A stretch of DNA of 64,000 bases from a bacterium GBS-1 (GTDB lineage Bacteria > Synergistota > GBS-1): contig LEKQ01000001.1 of NCBI GenBank assembly GCA_001443005.1, forward strand, positions 1 through 64,000, in the 5' to 3' direction. The notes beneath the pieces are model-generated. The model was not told the origin of the DNA. It ran no database searches and saw only the letters and a program-made list of their open reading frames with translations. Below are positions 20,001 through 27,809 of the stretch, piece after piece. The number at the start of each line of letters is the position of its first letter. The stretch's first letter is position 1. The position numbers and the translations under genes are program-made.

Positions 20001-20155
20001 TCAGCGTTCACCCTGAAGGGGGGAATGACTCTAGATATAACTGGCTTTGCTTTTCCTACTTTTCACCTTGCTATTGGTGGAATAACCCTGGTGAAGCTAA
20101 TACGGGCTCTTATAGGGGTGTTGATTGGGCTAACTTTCCTATAAAGCCCAGATAG
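17033..20155 (+). CDS. Giant pilin-like protein with triplicated beta-helix region (PilX/GspK-type N terminus)
   Basis: The 1040-residue protein begins MKKGVSILGFTLLIMLVLGV, a prepilin-type leader and membrane helix, followed by AQSFFAAEAAIKKSLAKY as in PilX_N/GspK proteins. Position 5 of the mature form is Gly rather than Glu, a trait of GspK-type tip subunits. The rest looks like right-handed parallel beta-helix. I see three related blocks, each with a 'G.G.(Y/W)' turn and then a 'GP' motif about 25-35 residues later: G205-Y209/GPHW240-243, G537-Y542/WGP561-563 and G811-Y815/WGP834-836. Two cysteines sit in the aromatic C-terminal 40 residues. It probably caps the pilus and contacts a surface or polymer; the ligand is unknown. 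It overlaps the GspJ-like gene by 4 bases. Confidence 0.8.
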   Translation: MKKGVSILGFTLLIMLVLGVIGGGFAFLYNTQEVISRSELRGAQSFFAAEAAIKKSLAKYREDNPSISLSSPVWYYGRDALSLSLPWTNSSYLPDHDLASEGAITFRAERFKLYDGVNEVYFYAEGVLREGGKDASRFPIALRMNKSFAQEGIELELGLGVGEVLIKRGGVIWKRLSNEGYRGGQALKRAFTLVGGGHDYEIVLGPGVYMIPMRRAGDYCFGLELEGNKTVVLRSARGLGPHWVKVVGILPYKSAGQPYMAKYWTTILLRNGANLTIEDLWISPPIERGHLEGEVQSDRDFSAILLDDVNTSLTLVNSILKNRDLVRYLGSSISGVRVLLKGRGVSDLSVRNCILDGGSFLNYETGSRSYGIWASKLSNKSFTLNAIVERSVIIRHDVGLSNEIPGSALVARESLFFGNATNSIGNVSQVNILQENPRFKTFYSFLKGEDDLIEWFRHWDAYVPDEGSILEEMGIGLTSLYWKRTVPVPKGGEIVLLLERGNSRYSISYFYDVDSAFNVLKDYYLLNPNGSSMLLFGRGLWYIKNQHDLTGIKKFHMVSAWGPLFTPIFVFLPSVWDSSSSTRAVLNFMNCDEVKINGFYFALSGGKATDGGKTFIHFYRSNSIEVTDCVFKRAYGGRGYLVEIKLEDCSDVNIYNNVFDHKYRKVVADSSGVPILYESEIVLTTGIQGIMGNFKVSGNLFWGESPQGGFNEEVRPQDEVNFIQDGDSRVINSPFNPLSYRLVLSNTNRFLEENFDGGDIGLRFDLYPYVRSFEGRTLSFVRLENPIEETEVSNLKLIVEKLEEGETLILGKGSYSMNDQTSVAQNGVALLGMWGPYYTKIKASSSLNFLGRGTLLYGLGFELYGNLSGGAFLSLEGENSVIKDISVTVKEISKFYKYGIKASFANGLLKNIYVNGGLLENGIWMAKCDYGIYIAGENVLIDHVNSLKHKITGVKWSQWIYGCNSYSYEGGEIPPGYRAYDPNNVDITNLSVHPEGGNDSRYNWLCFSYFSPCYWWNNPGEANTGSYRGVDWANFPIKPR

Positions 20156-20176
20156 AACTTGAGGAGTGAGGTAAAG

Positions 20177-20461
20177 ATGGTTCCAGATGAAAGGATGCCT
20201 AGAAATTATATGGAGAAGCTGGTCAGGGAAACCTTGATGAGGTTACTAAAGGATAAGGAGGGTATTTGCAAGTGTGAAAAGTGTATATCTGATATGATGG
20301 CTTACGCTTTGAACAGGCTTCCTCCAAGGTATGTGACTACGGACAGGGGGTACATCTTTTCTAAGTTAAGGGAGATAGAGGTCCAAACTCAGGTTGATGT
20401 TTTGGAAGCTGTTCTTGAAGCTATTGATGTAGTTTCCAAAAACCCTAAGCACTCTTGTTAA
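20177..20461 (+). CDS. ComFB-family protein
   Basis: The protein has 94 residues from the ATG at 20177, which has GAGGAG and GTGAGG just upstream; an in-frame TTG at 20159 is less likely. The pattern is that of the late-competence ComFB family: NYMEKLVRETL, then CKCEKCISDMMAYALNRLPP with Cys31, Cys33 and Cys36, then RYVTTDRGYI. Some ComFB-family proteins have been reported as c-di-GMP receptors controlling motility. Its place between the tip pilin and pilM suggests control of the pilus, which is inferred. Confidence 0.85.
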   Translation: MVPDERMPRNYMEKLVRETLMRLLKDKEGICKCEKCISDMMAYALNRLPPRYVTTDRGYIFSKLREIEVQTQVDVLEAVLEAIDVVSKNPKHSC

Positions 20462-20473
20462 GGAATAGAGGTC

Positions 20474-21478
20474 ATGGGCAAAGGTGGTTCTTGGATCGGT
20501 ATCGATATTGGAACCATGGGAATAAAGTTCGCCAAGCTCAGTGGGTATAAACTTGAGGATTGGGGAAGTGTTCCACTTCCTCAGGGGAGTATAGCTGCTG
20601 GGGTTATAAAGGATTTTGCTGCGGTTTCAAAAGCCATAAGTGAACTGTTTAATAAGCGCGGTATCAAGAGGAGAAGAGTGGTAAGTTGCGTTGGAGGGCG
20701 AGAAACCGTTATAAGAACGATGACCCTCCCCAGGTTAGAGAAAAAGGAGTTTGAGAAGTTCTTAGTGTGGGAGATAGAAAGGTTTCTTCCTTTTCCAGTG
20801 GAAGACGCAGTCTATAACTATCAAATATTGCGTAGTTTTAGAGACGGAGAGGGAGAAAAACTGGAGGTGATGGTGGTTGTTACGCGAAAGTCGCTTTCAA
20901 GAGCTATATATGAAGCCTTTAAGGGAGCCGAAATTGAATTAGAGGCTATCGAAGCCTTACCTTTTCCTCTTTTGAGGAGTGCAGAACTTTCTAGAATTAA
21001 GGATGGATTCATGATTATCGACATGGGAGCTGGAACCACGGATATGGCTGTTGTTCGAGAGAATAATATAGTGCTATTTAGGTCTATTCCTATAGGGGGA
21101 AACTCCTTTACGTCAGCCATATCTGCTTCGGCTAAACTTGATTTCTCTACAGCTGAGAAGCTTAAAGTGGATAGCTCCTTTGCAGAAATTAGGGAATATG
21201 TGAGTGATGTTTTAAGCAACCTTACAGATGAGGTAAGGAGATGTTTCGATTACGTTATAGGCCAATTTAAGGAAAACATAGTTAGCGTGATTTATCTAAC
21301 AGGAGGAGGATGTGCTTTCAAAGGTTTTGATGTATTTCTCGAAGGCATGTTTGGTATCTCCACAAGAAGGCTTGATCCTTTGAAAGGACTTCAACTTAGA
21401 ACCCCTGTTGGTGAGCTTGACGAACTTAAGAGTCGTTGGAGTTTAGCCATCGGTCTTGCCCTTAGAGGTGTTCACTGA
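20474..21478 (+). CDS. pilM: Type IV pilus assembly protein PilM
   Basis: PilM is the cytoplasmic actin-like component that binds the PilN tail and links the inner-membrane platform to the motors. The 334 residues carry the actin-fold motifs WIGIDIGTMGIKFAKL, FMIIDMGAGTTDMAVV and IYLTGGGCAFKG. The typical PilM segment KKEFEKFLVWEIERFLPFP is present. The ATG is preceded by GAGGT and pilN follows after 2 bases. Confidence 0.93.
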   Translation: MGKGGSWIGIDIGTMGIKFAKLSGYKLEDWGSVPLPQGSIAAGVIKDFAAVSKAISELFNKRGIKRRRVVSCVGGRETVIRTMTLPRLEKKEFEKFLVWEIERFLPFPVEDAVYNYQILRSFRDGEGEKLEVMVVVTRKSLSRAIYEAFKGAEIELEAIEALPFPLLRSAELSRIKDGFMIIDMGAGTTDMAVVRENNIVLFRSIPIGGNSFTSAISASAKLDFSTAEKLKVDSSFAEIREYVSDVLSNLTDEVRRCFDYVIGQFKENIVSVIYLTGGGCAFKGFDVFLEGMFGISTRRLDPLKGLQLRTPVGELDELKSRWSLAIGLALRGVH

Positions 21479-21480
21479 TA

Positions 21481-22026
21481 ATGGAGATTACGAATTTTAG
21501 GGTTAATCTGTTGCCACCAGAGGTAATTAAGCTCAGAAAGAGGAGGCTATTATTCACTGCTATGCGGATAACTTTACTCCTTTTATGGATAGTGACTCTC
21601 TTTTACACTGGCTGGATTTATTACCACTATAGGTCTCTTAGTGAGGCGGTTTCTGAAAAAGAGAAAGTCCTTGATGCTTTAACTAAGCAGCTACAGAAAG
21701 AGGACCTCCTTAAGCTTTTTAAGGAAGCAGAAGCGTTCGTGAACGACTTAAGGAGCTTTACTTCTGATCTTATACCGGTCTATGAATTTTTACTTCATCT
21801 TTCTTCTAGCTTGCCTGAGGGGATAAAATTGAATAAACTAGAAACCCTGAAAGGTAGAGAGCTAAGAATATCAGGATTGGCTGACTCGCCTGAGGCGATG
21901 GCAGAGCTTTTAAAGGTGCTTAAGGACGCGGATTTTGTGGAGGATATATCTTTGCCAGGGATTGAAGGGGAGTTGGAGAGGGGAATACCTTTCAATTTCA
22001 CTTGCCGGCTTAAAGGTTGGTGGTGA
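21481..22026 (+). CDS. pilN: Type IV pilus assembly protein PilN
   Basis: This 181-residue bitopic inner-membrane protein has the cytoplasmic motif FRVNLLPPEVIKLRKRR (about 5-21) that binds PilM. A membrane helix follows (about 26-47), then a periplasmic coiled coil and a small ferredoxin-like domain. The order pilM-N-O is standard, and PilN pairs with PilO. The gene ends 5 bases before the pilO start. Confidence 0.9.
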   Translation: MEITNFRVNLLPPEVIKLRKRRLLFTAMRITLLLLWIVTLFYTGWIYYHYRSLSEAVSEKEKVLDALTKQLQKEDLLKLFKEAEAFVNDLRSFTSDLIPVYEFLLHLSSSLPEGIKLNKLETLKGRELRISGLADSPEAMAELLKVLKDADFVEDISLPGIEGELERGIPFNFTCRLKGWW

Positions 22027-22030
22027 AGTT

Positions 22031-22567
22031 TTGGTTGAAGTCTGGAGAGATCTGCTAAGTAAGTTTAGGAGCAGAGATTTTATATTGATCTGGGGTATAG
22101 GTGTTATAGCGTTAGTTGTTTTTTTCTTTATTTTAACGCTGAGACTTAGTGATGCTTTAGAGAACATGAGAGCCAAGGATCAAAAGCTTTCCTCGGAGAT
22201 AAGAAGATTAGAAGCACAGATAATCAAGGCTAAAGAAGTAAAAGAGAAACTGGAAATCTTGCTTAATCTTGTTGAAAGATACAGGGCTTTCTTGCCTAAG
22301 GCAGAAGACGCTAACAATGTGGCTATCCTCTTGGGTAGTTCAGCGAGAAACAGCGGTTTTGAGCTGGAAAGGTTAGTATTTAGGAGGGAAAATAGGGTAA
22401 TGATATTTAACTTGAGACTCAAAGGGAGCTTTTCATCACTAATTGACTTCTTGGACAAGATTTGGGGTTCTACCTTTTTGATAGGTGTTAGAGATATTAA
22501 GGTTACTGCTTCAAATGAAGCGCCTATACTGAATGTGGAGCTAGAGCTAAGGTCTTTGGAGAGGTAG
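22031..22567 (+). CDS. pilO: Type IV pilus assembly protein PilO
   Basis: The protein is about 178 residues long. The likely start is the TTG at 22031, with GGTGGTGA over the pilN stop; an open frame extends upstream inside pilN but has no family likeness. A short cytoplasmic tail, one membrane helix (IWGIGVIALVVFFFILTL), a coiled coil (about 40-80) and a periplasmic domain fit PilO, the partner of PilN in the alignment complex. Confidence 0.85.
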   Translation: MVEVWRDLLSKFRSRDFILIWGIGVIALVVFFFILTLRLSDALENMRAKDQKLSSEIRRLEAQIIKAKEVKEKLEILLNLVERYRAFLPKAEDANNVAILLGSSARNSGFELERLVFRRENRVMIFNLRLKGSFSSLIDFLDKIWGSTFLIGVRDIKVTASNEAPILNVELELRSLER

Positions 22568-22573
22568 ATAACC

Positions 22574-23101
22574 TTGAGAAGGGGCTTTCTAGTAGCTTTG
22601 GTTTTGGTGCTTGGGTTTGGGGTACCTTATCTTTACTATAGTGGTTTATTCGATAGATTTGTGTTTGAAATGCCTTCCATTGAAAGTCGCAATGATTCCA
22701 AAAACTTTCCCAAGCTTTCTTTACAAGATATAGATAGGGTTTTAGACATCCTTCAAGACTTTCCTAAAAGTGAGCGTTACCTTAAGCACCTTGAGTCTAA
22801 AGTGCATGACCTAAAGGATCCCTTTTTTTTACCGTATGAACCTCCTATTAGAAAGCTTGAAGTTGACGTTGCTCCGGCGCGGAGCGCAGTTATGGAGGTT
22901 CCTCCTCCAATGAAGCTTGAGGGAATAGTTGATGTTGGAACCAAGAAACTAGCAATATTAATGATCGGTGATGAAAAGGGGATAATTCTTTCTCAAGGGG
23001 AGAGCTGGAAGGAGATCAGGGTTATAAAGATCGAGAAAGGAAGTGTAGTCTTAAGCTGGAAAAATCAGATGAAGTTTTTGCGTCTTTCAGAGGAAAGGTA
23101 A
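22574..23101 (+). CDS. pilP: PilP-like pilus lipoprotein-equivalent (no lipobox)
   Basis: The 175-residue protein has a short cytoplasmic tail, an N-terminal signal-anchor helix (FLVALVLVLGFGVPYLYY), a long linker, and a C-terminal beta domain (about 110-172). That domain follows the PilP/GspC HR pattern: MKLEGIVDVGTKKLAILMIG, GIILSQGESWKEIRVI, GSVVLSW. PilP joins the PilNO complex to the PilQ secretin. No lipobox cysteine is seen, so it is anchored by its helix, as GspC is. The start is TTG with GGAGAGGT upstream. The assignment rests on operon order plus this domain. Confidence 0.75.
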   Translation: MRRGFLVALVLVLGFGVPYLYYSGLFDRFVFEMPSIESRNDSKNFPKLSLQDIDRVLDILQDFPKSERYLKHLESKVHDLKDPFFLPYEPPIRKLEVDVAPARSAVMEVPPPMKLEGIVDVGTKKLAILMIGDEKGIILSQGESWKEIRVIKIEKGSVVLSWKNQMKFLRLSEER

Positions 23102-23123
23102 AAAAAACGAGGTGAAAAGGGGT

Positions 23124-25073
23124 ATGAAGAAGACATATATTGTTTTGGCTTTATTGCTGAGCTTATGTTTTATAGATAAGTCTTTTGCGCTTGACAAAAG
23201 TATAGAAAAGGTTGAGGTCTATCCCTCTAAGAAAGTGGTAAAGCTCATTATAAAGCTTAGCTACCCTTTCAAACCGAGGATAAGCTGGCTTCCCGGAGAT
23301 AGGGAAAGGATGATAATATCCTTTGATGGCTTTATTTATAGAGCCACTCTTAGGAAGCTGTCTATCAGGAGAGAGGATGTATGGGAAGTGAGAGGAGGGC
23401 AGTATACTAAAGGTGAGGCCAGAGTAGTGGTTGAGTTTTTCTCAGAAAGGCTTCAGTATGAAAGTGCAGAGAGAGACGGTGGCAAAACGATCGTGTTTTA
23501 CTTTTATCCTGTACCTCCCAGAGGGAGAGAACCGGTGGTTTCAGAACGCAGGCTATTCTATATAGAGGATATAGATGCAAGTTTGACGAAGGATGTTTTA
23601 AGAGTTGTAATAAGCGGGGGTCCCCCTTTAGATCCCAAGGTGAATTGGGTTAAGGGAGACAAGGGACCTGACAGCCTGATTTTAGATTTCCATGGATTTG
23701 CCCTAAGGAAGCAGGGGATAAGCAAGGATATTAACACTTTTGGGGTTTTATCCCTTCGTGCTTTTCAGTTTACACCAGAAATAGTGAGGCTTGTGGTTAA
23801 CCTGGAGGGGGATAGGGTGAACTATAAGCTTGAGCGAGACCCATCAGGGAGACAAGTTTTGCTTTACTTCTTCCCCAAGCACAAGGAGAAGGTGCCACCT
23901 TTACGTAAGCCTGAGAAAGTTGAACCAATCGCCCCTCAAAATTGGGCCTCTAAAAAAGTTAGTCTAGAGTTTAGAGATACTGACATAAGGGATGTCTTTA
24001 GGGCTCTTGCAAAGGCCGTAGACTTAAACATTGTTCTTGACCAAAGCGTTTCTGGAACTGTAACGGTGGGTTTTAGGGATGTCCCATTCGCTCAGGCTTT
24101 TGATTGGTTACTTAAGATATCAAATCTAAGCTATAGAAATCTCGGAGATACAATCATTATAGGAAAGGAAGATAGACTTAAAGAGCTTTTCGATAAAAAG
24201 GAAACCAAGGTTTTCGTACTGTCCAATGCTTTGGCTTCTAACGTTGTTAAAGCAGTTTCAGATATCACAGGGATGGATAGTATTATAGTTGACCCGAGGA
24301 TGAACGCTCTGATTGTTAAAGCCTCACCATCTGATCTTAAGAGGGTAGAGGAGGTAATTAAGCTTTTGGATCAGGAGGTTCCTCAAGTTATGGTTGAAGC
24401 TAAGCTAGTTGGGATCACTCTGGAAAGAGGGAAAAGTTTGGGATTTATACTTTCTAACATATCCAAGGGAAAGTTCTATAACATAAACATAACTCCTGGC
24501 TCTGAAATAACTATAAGCTATAGCAGCGATGAGAAGGCGTCAGCTGCTTTTGATGCTACCATAAACGCGTGGGTTTCCTCTGGTAGAGCAAGGGTCTTAG
24601 CAAGCCCGAGCGTAGCTACCTTGAGCGGTATGAAGGCGGTTGTTAACTTGACTCGAGATTACAAATATTATAGTAGAGTAGAAGAGATCTCTGATAGTGA
24701 GAAAACCATAACCCAGAAGTGGGAGACCATAACTTATGGGCCTCAACTTGTTATAACTCCCTATGTAGGTGAAGAGGATAAGATAACTCTTGATATAGAT
24801 ATAGATGTCAGTATAGTTACAAGATGGATAGAGTATAGGGATCAGAGAGTTCCGGAGATCGGCCATAGAAAGGTTACGACTAAATTAAGGGTTAAGGATG
24901 GTCAGCCCATAATTATTGGTGGATTGATAACAGAGGAGGATGTCAAAAACCTGCTTAAGGTTCCTCTTTTAGGTGATATTCCGTTCTTAGGGACTCTTTT
25001 TAGGAGCGAGACATCCTCCCGTACGCGGGAAGAAGTTGTTCTTATAGTTACTCCAAGGATATTAAAGGATTAG
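23124..25073 (+). CDS. pilQ: Type IV pilus secretin PilQ
   Basis: The outer-membrane secretin forms the pore for the pilus fibre. From the ATG at 23124 (GAGGTGA 8 bases upstream; a GTG at 23112 is possible) it has a signal peptide MKKTYIVLALLLSLCFIDKS with cleavage probably after SFA. Two AMIN-type peptidoglycan-binding domains follow (about 25-125 and 145-255), then secretin N domains (about 270-420, VSLEFRDTDIRDVFRALAKA) and the secretin core (about 450-649). The core contains VLASPSVATLSGMKAVVN and, near the end, IIIGGLITEEDVKN and VPLLGDIPFLGTLF. Its presence is strong evidence for an outer membrane. Confidence 0.95.
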   Translation: MKKTYIVLALLLSLCFIDKSFALDKSIEKVEVYPSKKVVKLIIKLSYPFKPRISWLPGDRERMIISFDGFIYRATLRKLSIRREDVWEVRGGQYTKGEARVVVEFFSERLQYESAERDGGKTIVFYFYPVPPRGREPVVSERRLFYIEDIDASLTKDVLRVVISGGPPLDPKVNWVKGDKGPDSLILDFHGFALRKQGISKDINTFGVLSLRAFQFTPEIVRLVVNLEGDRVNYKLERDPSGRQVLLYFFPKHKEKVPPLRKPEKVEPIAPQNWASKKVSLEFRDTDIRDVFRALAKAVDLNIVLDQSVSGTVTVGFRDVPFAQAFDWLLKISNLSYRNLGDTIIIGKEDRLKELFDKKETKVFVLSNALASNVVKAVSDITGMDSIIVDPRMNALIVKASPSDLKRVEEVIKLLDQEVPQVMVEAKLVGITLERGKSLGFILSNISKGKFYNINITPGSEITISYSSDEKASAAFDATINAWVSSGRARVLASPSVATLSGMKAVVNLTRDYKYYSRVEEISDSEKTITQKWETITYGPQLVITPYVGEEDKITLDIDIDVSIVTRWIEYRDQRVPEIGHRKVTTKLRVKDGQPIIIGGLITEEDVKNLLKVPLLGDIPFLGTLFRSETSSRTREEVVLIVTPRILKD

Positions 25074-25083
25074 GTGATAATAA

Positions 25084-26739
25084 ATGGAAAGGAAAAAGTT
25101 GGGGGAGCTTCTTTTGGAAGCTGGAGCTATAAAGAGTGCTGATCTTGAAAGAGCTCTTGAGGAGCAAAGGGTTACAGGTGAGCGTTTGGGAAGTATCCTT
25201 GTGAAAAAAGGTATCTTAAGTGAGAGGGAGATAGCATCAGCAATCGCAAAACAGCTTAAAATTCCAATGATATCGCTTAGGAAAGCTAAAATAGATCCTA
25301 AAGTTTTAAGCTTGGTTCCAGAAAGCCTCGCCAGAAGACATCTTCTTATCCCTATAGAGTTGAAGAACGGGAAGCTGGTAGTAGCAATGTCTGATCCTCT
25401 AAATGTTCCTGTTCAAGATGAGCTAAGGCTTTTAACAGGGTATGATGTAGAGGTAGTGGTTGCTCCAAGTAGCGAGATCAAACAGGCTATAGAGGATCAC
25501 TACAGTATGAGAGGAAAGGTTGAAGCCTTAATTCGTGAACGTGAAGTAGTTAAGGAGGAAGTTACCCCAGTAGAGGTAGCTGAAGAGGATATAGCGCCCA
25601 TAGTTCAGGTTGTTAATGGTGTTATATCCCAAGCTATAAGGGAAAGGGCGAGTGATATTCATATAGAGCCTAAAGAGGAAGAGGTACTTATAAGGTTTAG
25701 AGTAGATGGTGTTTTAAGGCCGGTAACGACTCTTCCCAAGAGCGTCCACTCTATTATCTCTACCAGGATAAAAGTCATGGCTGGTATGAACATAGCTGAG
25801 AGGAGACTTCCCCAAGATGGAAGGATCCTGGTTTCAAGCGACGGTAGAGAAGTGGACTTGAGAGTTTCAACTTTACCGACCATCTTTGGGGAGAAGATAG
25901 TTATGAGGATACTTGATAAGGCGGGTATCTTAATAGGTCTTGAGAGTTTGGGTCTTTTGAGTGATTCCCTTGAAAGAGTAGAAAAATTAATATTAAAGCC
26001 CTATGGTATGATACTTGTAACAGGCCCTACTGGTAGCGGTAAGACCACAACACTTTATTCCATATTGAAAAGGTTAAACTCAATTGATAAAAACATCATT
26101 ACAATAGAAGACCCTGTTGAGTATCAGCTTGAGGGGATCAACCAAGTGCAGGTTAATGAGAAAATAGGTTTAACCTTTTCCAGTGCCCTTAGGTCTATAT
26201 TAAGGCAGGACCCCGATATAATAATGGTTGGGGAGATAAGAGATGTGGAAACAGCTGAGATAGCGATAAGATCTGCATTGACAGGCCATCTGGTCCTTTC
26301 TACCCTTCATACTAATGATGCTCCAAGTGCTATAACGAGGCTTATAGATATGGGGGTAGAACCTTACCTTGTTGCATCCTCAGTTATAGGGGTTTTAGCT
26401 CAGCGACTCATAAGAAAGGTTTGTGAGCATTGTAAGGAACCAAAATTGATTGAAGAGAAGAGCATATGGATTGCAGAGGGATTCGACGCAGGCACAACAT
26501 ATTACATTGGTAAGGGGTGCGATGAGTGTGGTGATACAGGATATAAAGGAAGAACTGGGCTCTTTGAGGTCATGATTATGAGTGAGGAGATACAGCGCCT
26601 TACGGTTGAGCGATTCCCCACTTCTAAGATAAGAGAACAGGCGATCAGGGAAGGCATGATCACGCTAAGAGAAGATGGCATACGGAAGGTTAAGATGGGT
26701 ATAACTACGCCTGAAGAGGTAATAAGGGTGACGTTCTAA
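25084..26739 (+). CDS. pilB: Type IV pilus extension ATPase PilB
   Basis: This 551-residue hexameric motor drives pilus assembly. An N-terminal MshEN-type domain (about 1-150; family members bind c-di-GMP) begins KKLGELLLEAGAI and contains VPESLARRHLLIPI. The ATPase core has Walker A GPTGSGKTTTLYS (Gly314-Thr321), an Asp-box IITIEDPVEYQ, Walker B IIMVGEIRDVETAE and a His-box HTNDAPSAITRL. Zinc cysteines are C447, C450, C479 and C482. The stop overlaps the pilT start (TAATG). Confidence 0.96.
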   Translation: MERKKLGELLLEAGAIKSADLERALEEQRVTGERLGSILVKKGILSEREIASAIAKQLKIPMISLRKAKIDPKVLSLVPESLARRHLLIPIELKNGKLVVAMSDPLNVPVQDELRLLTGYDVEVVVAPSSEIKQAIEDHYSMRGKVEALIREREVVKEEVTPVEVAEEDIAPIVQVVNGVISQAIRERASDIHIEPKEEEVLIRFRVDGVLRPVTTLPKSVHSIISTRIKVMAGMNIAERRLPQDGRILVSSDGREVDLRVSTLPTIFGEKIVMRILDKAGILIGLESLGLLSDSLERVEKLILKPYGMILVTGPTGSGKTTTLYSILKRLNSIDKNIITIEDPVEYQLEGINQVQVNEKIGLTFSSALRSILRQDPDIIMVGEIRDVETAEIAIRSALTGHLVLSTLHTNDAPSAITRLIDMGVEPYLVASSVIGVLAQRLIRKVCEHCKEPKLIEEKSIWIAEGFDAGTTYYIGKGCDECGDTGYKGRTGLFEVMIMSEEIQRLTVERFPTSKIREQAIREGMITLREDGIRKVKMGITTPEEVIRVTF

Positions 26740-27797
26740 TGGGTAGACTAACGGAACTGATGCTTAAGATGATCGATCTTGATGCTTCTGATCTTCACCT
26801 AGCTGTTGGCACGGAGCCGACCTTTAGAATAGATGGAAGGCTTCAGCGAGCTTCAGGATGGTCACCGCTTAGAGGTGAGGAGATAAGTTCTATTTTAAGT
26901 GAAATATTAGATCCTAATCATAAGAGAGTTTTTGAGGAGAGGAGAGAATGTGATTTTGCCTTTGAGATTGAAGGAAAAGCAAGATATCGTGTGAATCTCT
27001 TCTATCATCAAGGCTCTCCTGGAGCCTCTATAAGGCTTATACCTAATAGGATAAGGAGCATAGAAGAGCTAGGGCTCCCACTCGTATTAAAGGACTTAGC
27101 TATGAAGTTAAGGGGATTAATTTTGGTTACTGGTCCTACAGGGAGCGGAAAGAACACAACGTTGGCCGCTATGGTTGATTACATAAACGAGAACGCTTCC
27201 CGCAAGATAATTACGATCGAAGATCCTATAGAGTATGTTCATAAGCATAAGAAGAGTCTTATAGTTCAAAGAGAGGTTGGAGTAGATACTCACGACTTTG
27301 CTTCAGGGGTGAAATATGCGTTAAGACAGGACCCAGATGTGATTCTTATAGGTGAGATGAGAGATTTGGAGACCATCTCCGCTGCTATTACGGCTGCGGA
27401 AACAGGACACCTTGTTATGACAACCTTACACACTCCAGATGCTCCGCAAACGATAGATAGAATCATAGATGTTTTCCCACCTCATCAGCAAAATCAGATC
27501 AGGGTTCAACTTTCCAACGTAATTCAAGGAGTTATATCTCAACAGCTACTTCCCAAAAAGGATAAGGGTAGGGTTGTGGCTGTGGAGCTTATGGTAGCTA
27601 CTCCTGCGATTAGAAACCTTATAAGAGAAGGAAAAACTGCTCAAATATACTCGGTGATTCAAACAGGCGCAAAACTGGGAATGCAGACAATGGATCAAGC
27701 TATAGCTAAGCTTTATAAGAAGGGGCTCATAAGTAAGGAAGTGGCTATGGAGTTTGCTCACAATCCTGACATTCTTGAGAAGCTTCTTATTGCTTGA
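26739..27797 (+). CDS. pilT: Type IV pilus retraction ATPase PilT, with altered Walker A
   Basis: PilT powers pilus retraction and twitching. The 352 residues include the PAS-like N domain (LHLAVGTEPTFRIDG), Asp-box IITIEDPIEY, Walker B ILIGEMRDLET, His-box HTPDAPQTIDRIID and the PilT-specific C-terminal LIREGKTAQI. The Walker A reads GPTGSGKNTTLAA: Asn139 (AAC, 27153-27155) replaces the Ser/Thr that normally coordinates Mg and ATP phosphate. Everything else looks intact, so the gene is not decayed, but the effect on ATPase activity is uncertain. It overlaps pilB by one base. Confidence 0.94.
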   Translation: MGRLTELMLKMIDLDASDLHLAVGTEPTFRIDGRLQRASGWSPLRGEEISSILSEILDPNHKRVFEERRECDFAFEIEGKARYRVNLFYHQGSPGASIRLIPNRIRSIEELGLPLVLKDLAMKLRGLILVTGPTGSGKNTTLAAMVDYINENASRKIITIEDPIEYVHKHKKSLIVQREVGVDTHDFASGVKYALRQDPDVILIGEMRDLETISAAITAAETGHLVMTTLHTPDAPQTIDRIIDVFPPHQQNQIRVQLSNVIQGVISQQLLPKKDKGRVVAVELMVATPAIRNLIREGKTAQIYSVIQTGAKLGMQTMDQAIAKLYKKGLISKEVAMEFAHNPDILEKLLIA

Positions 27798-27809
27798 GGG
27801 AGGTCATAA

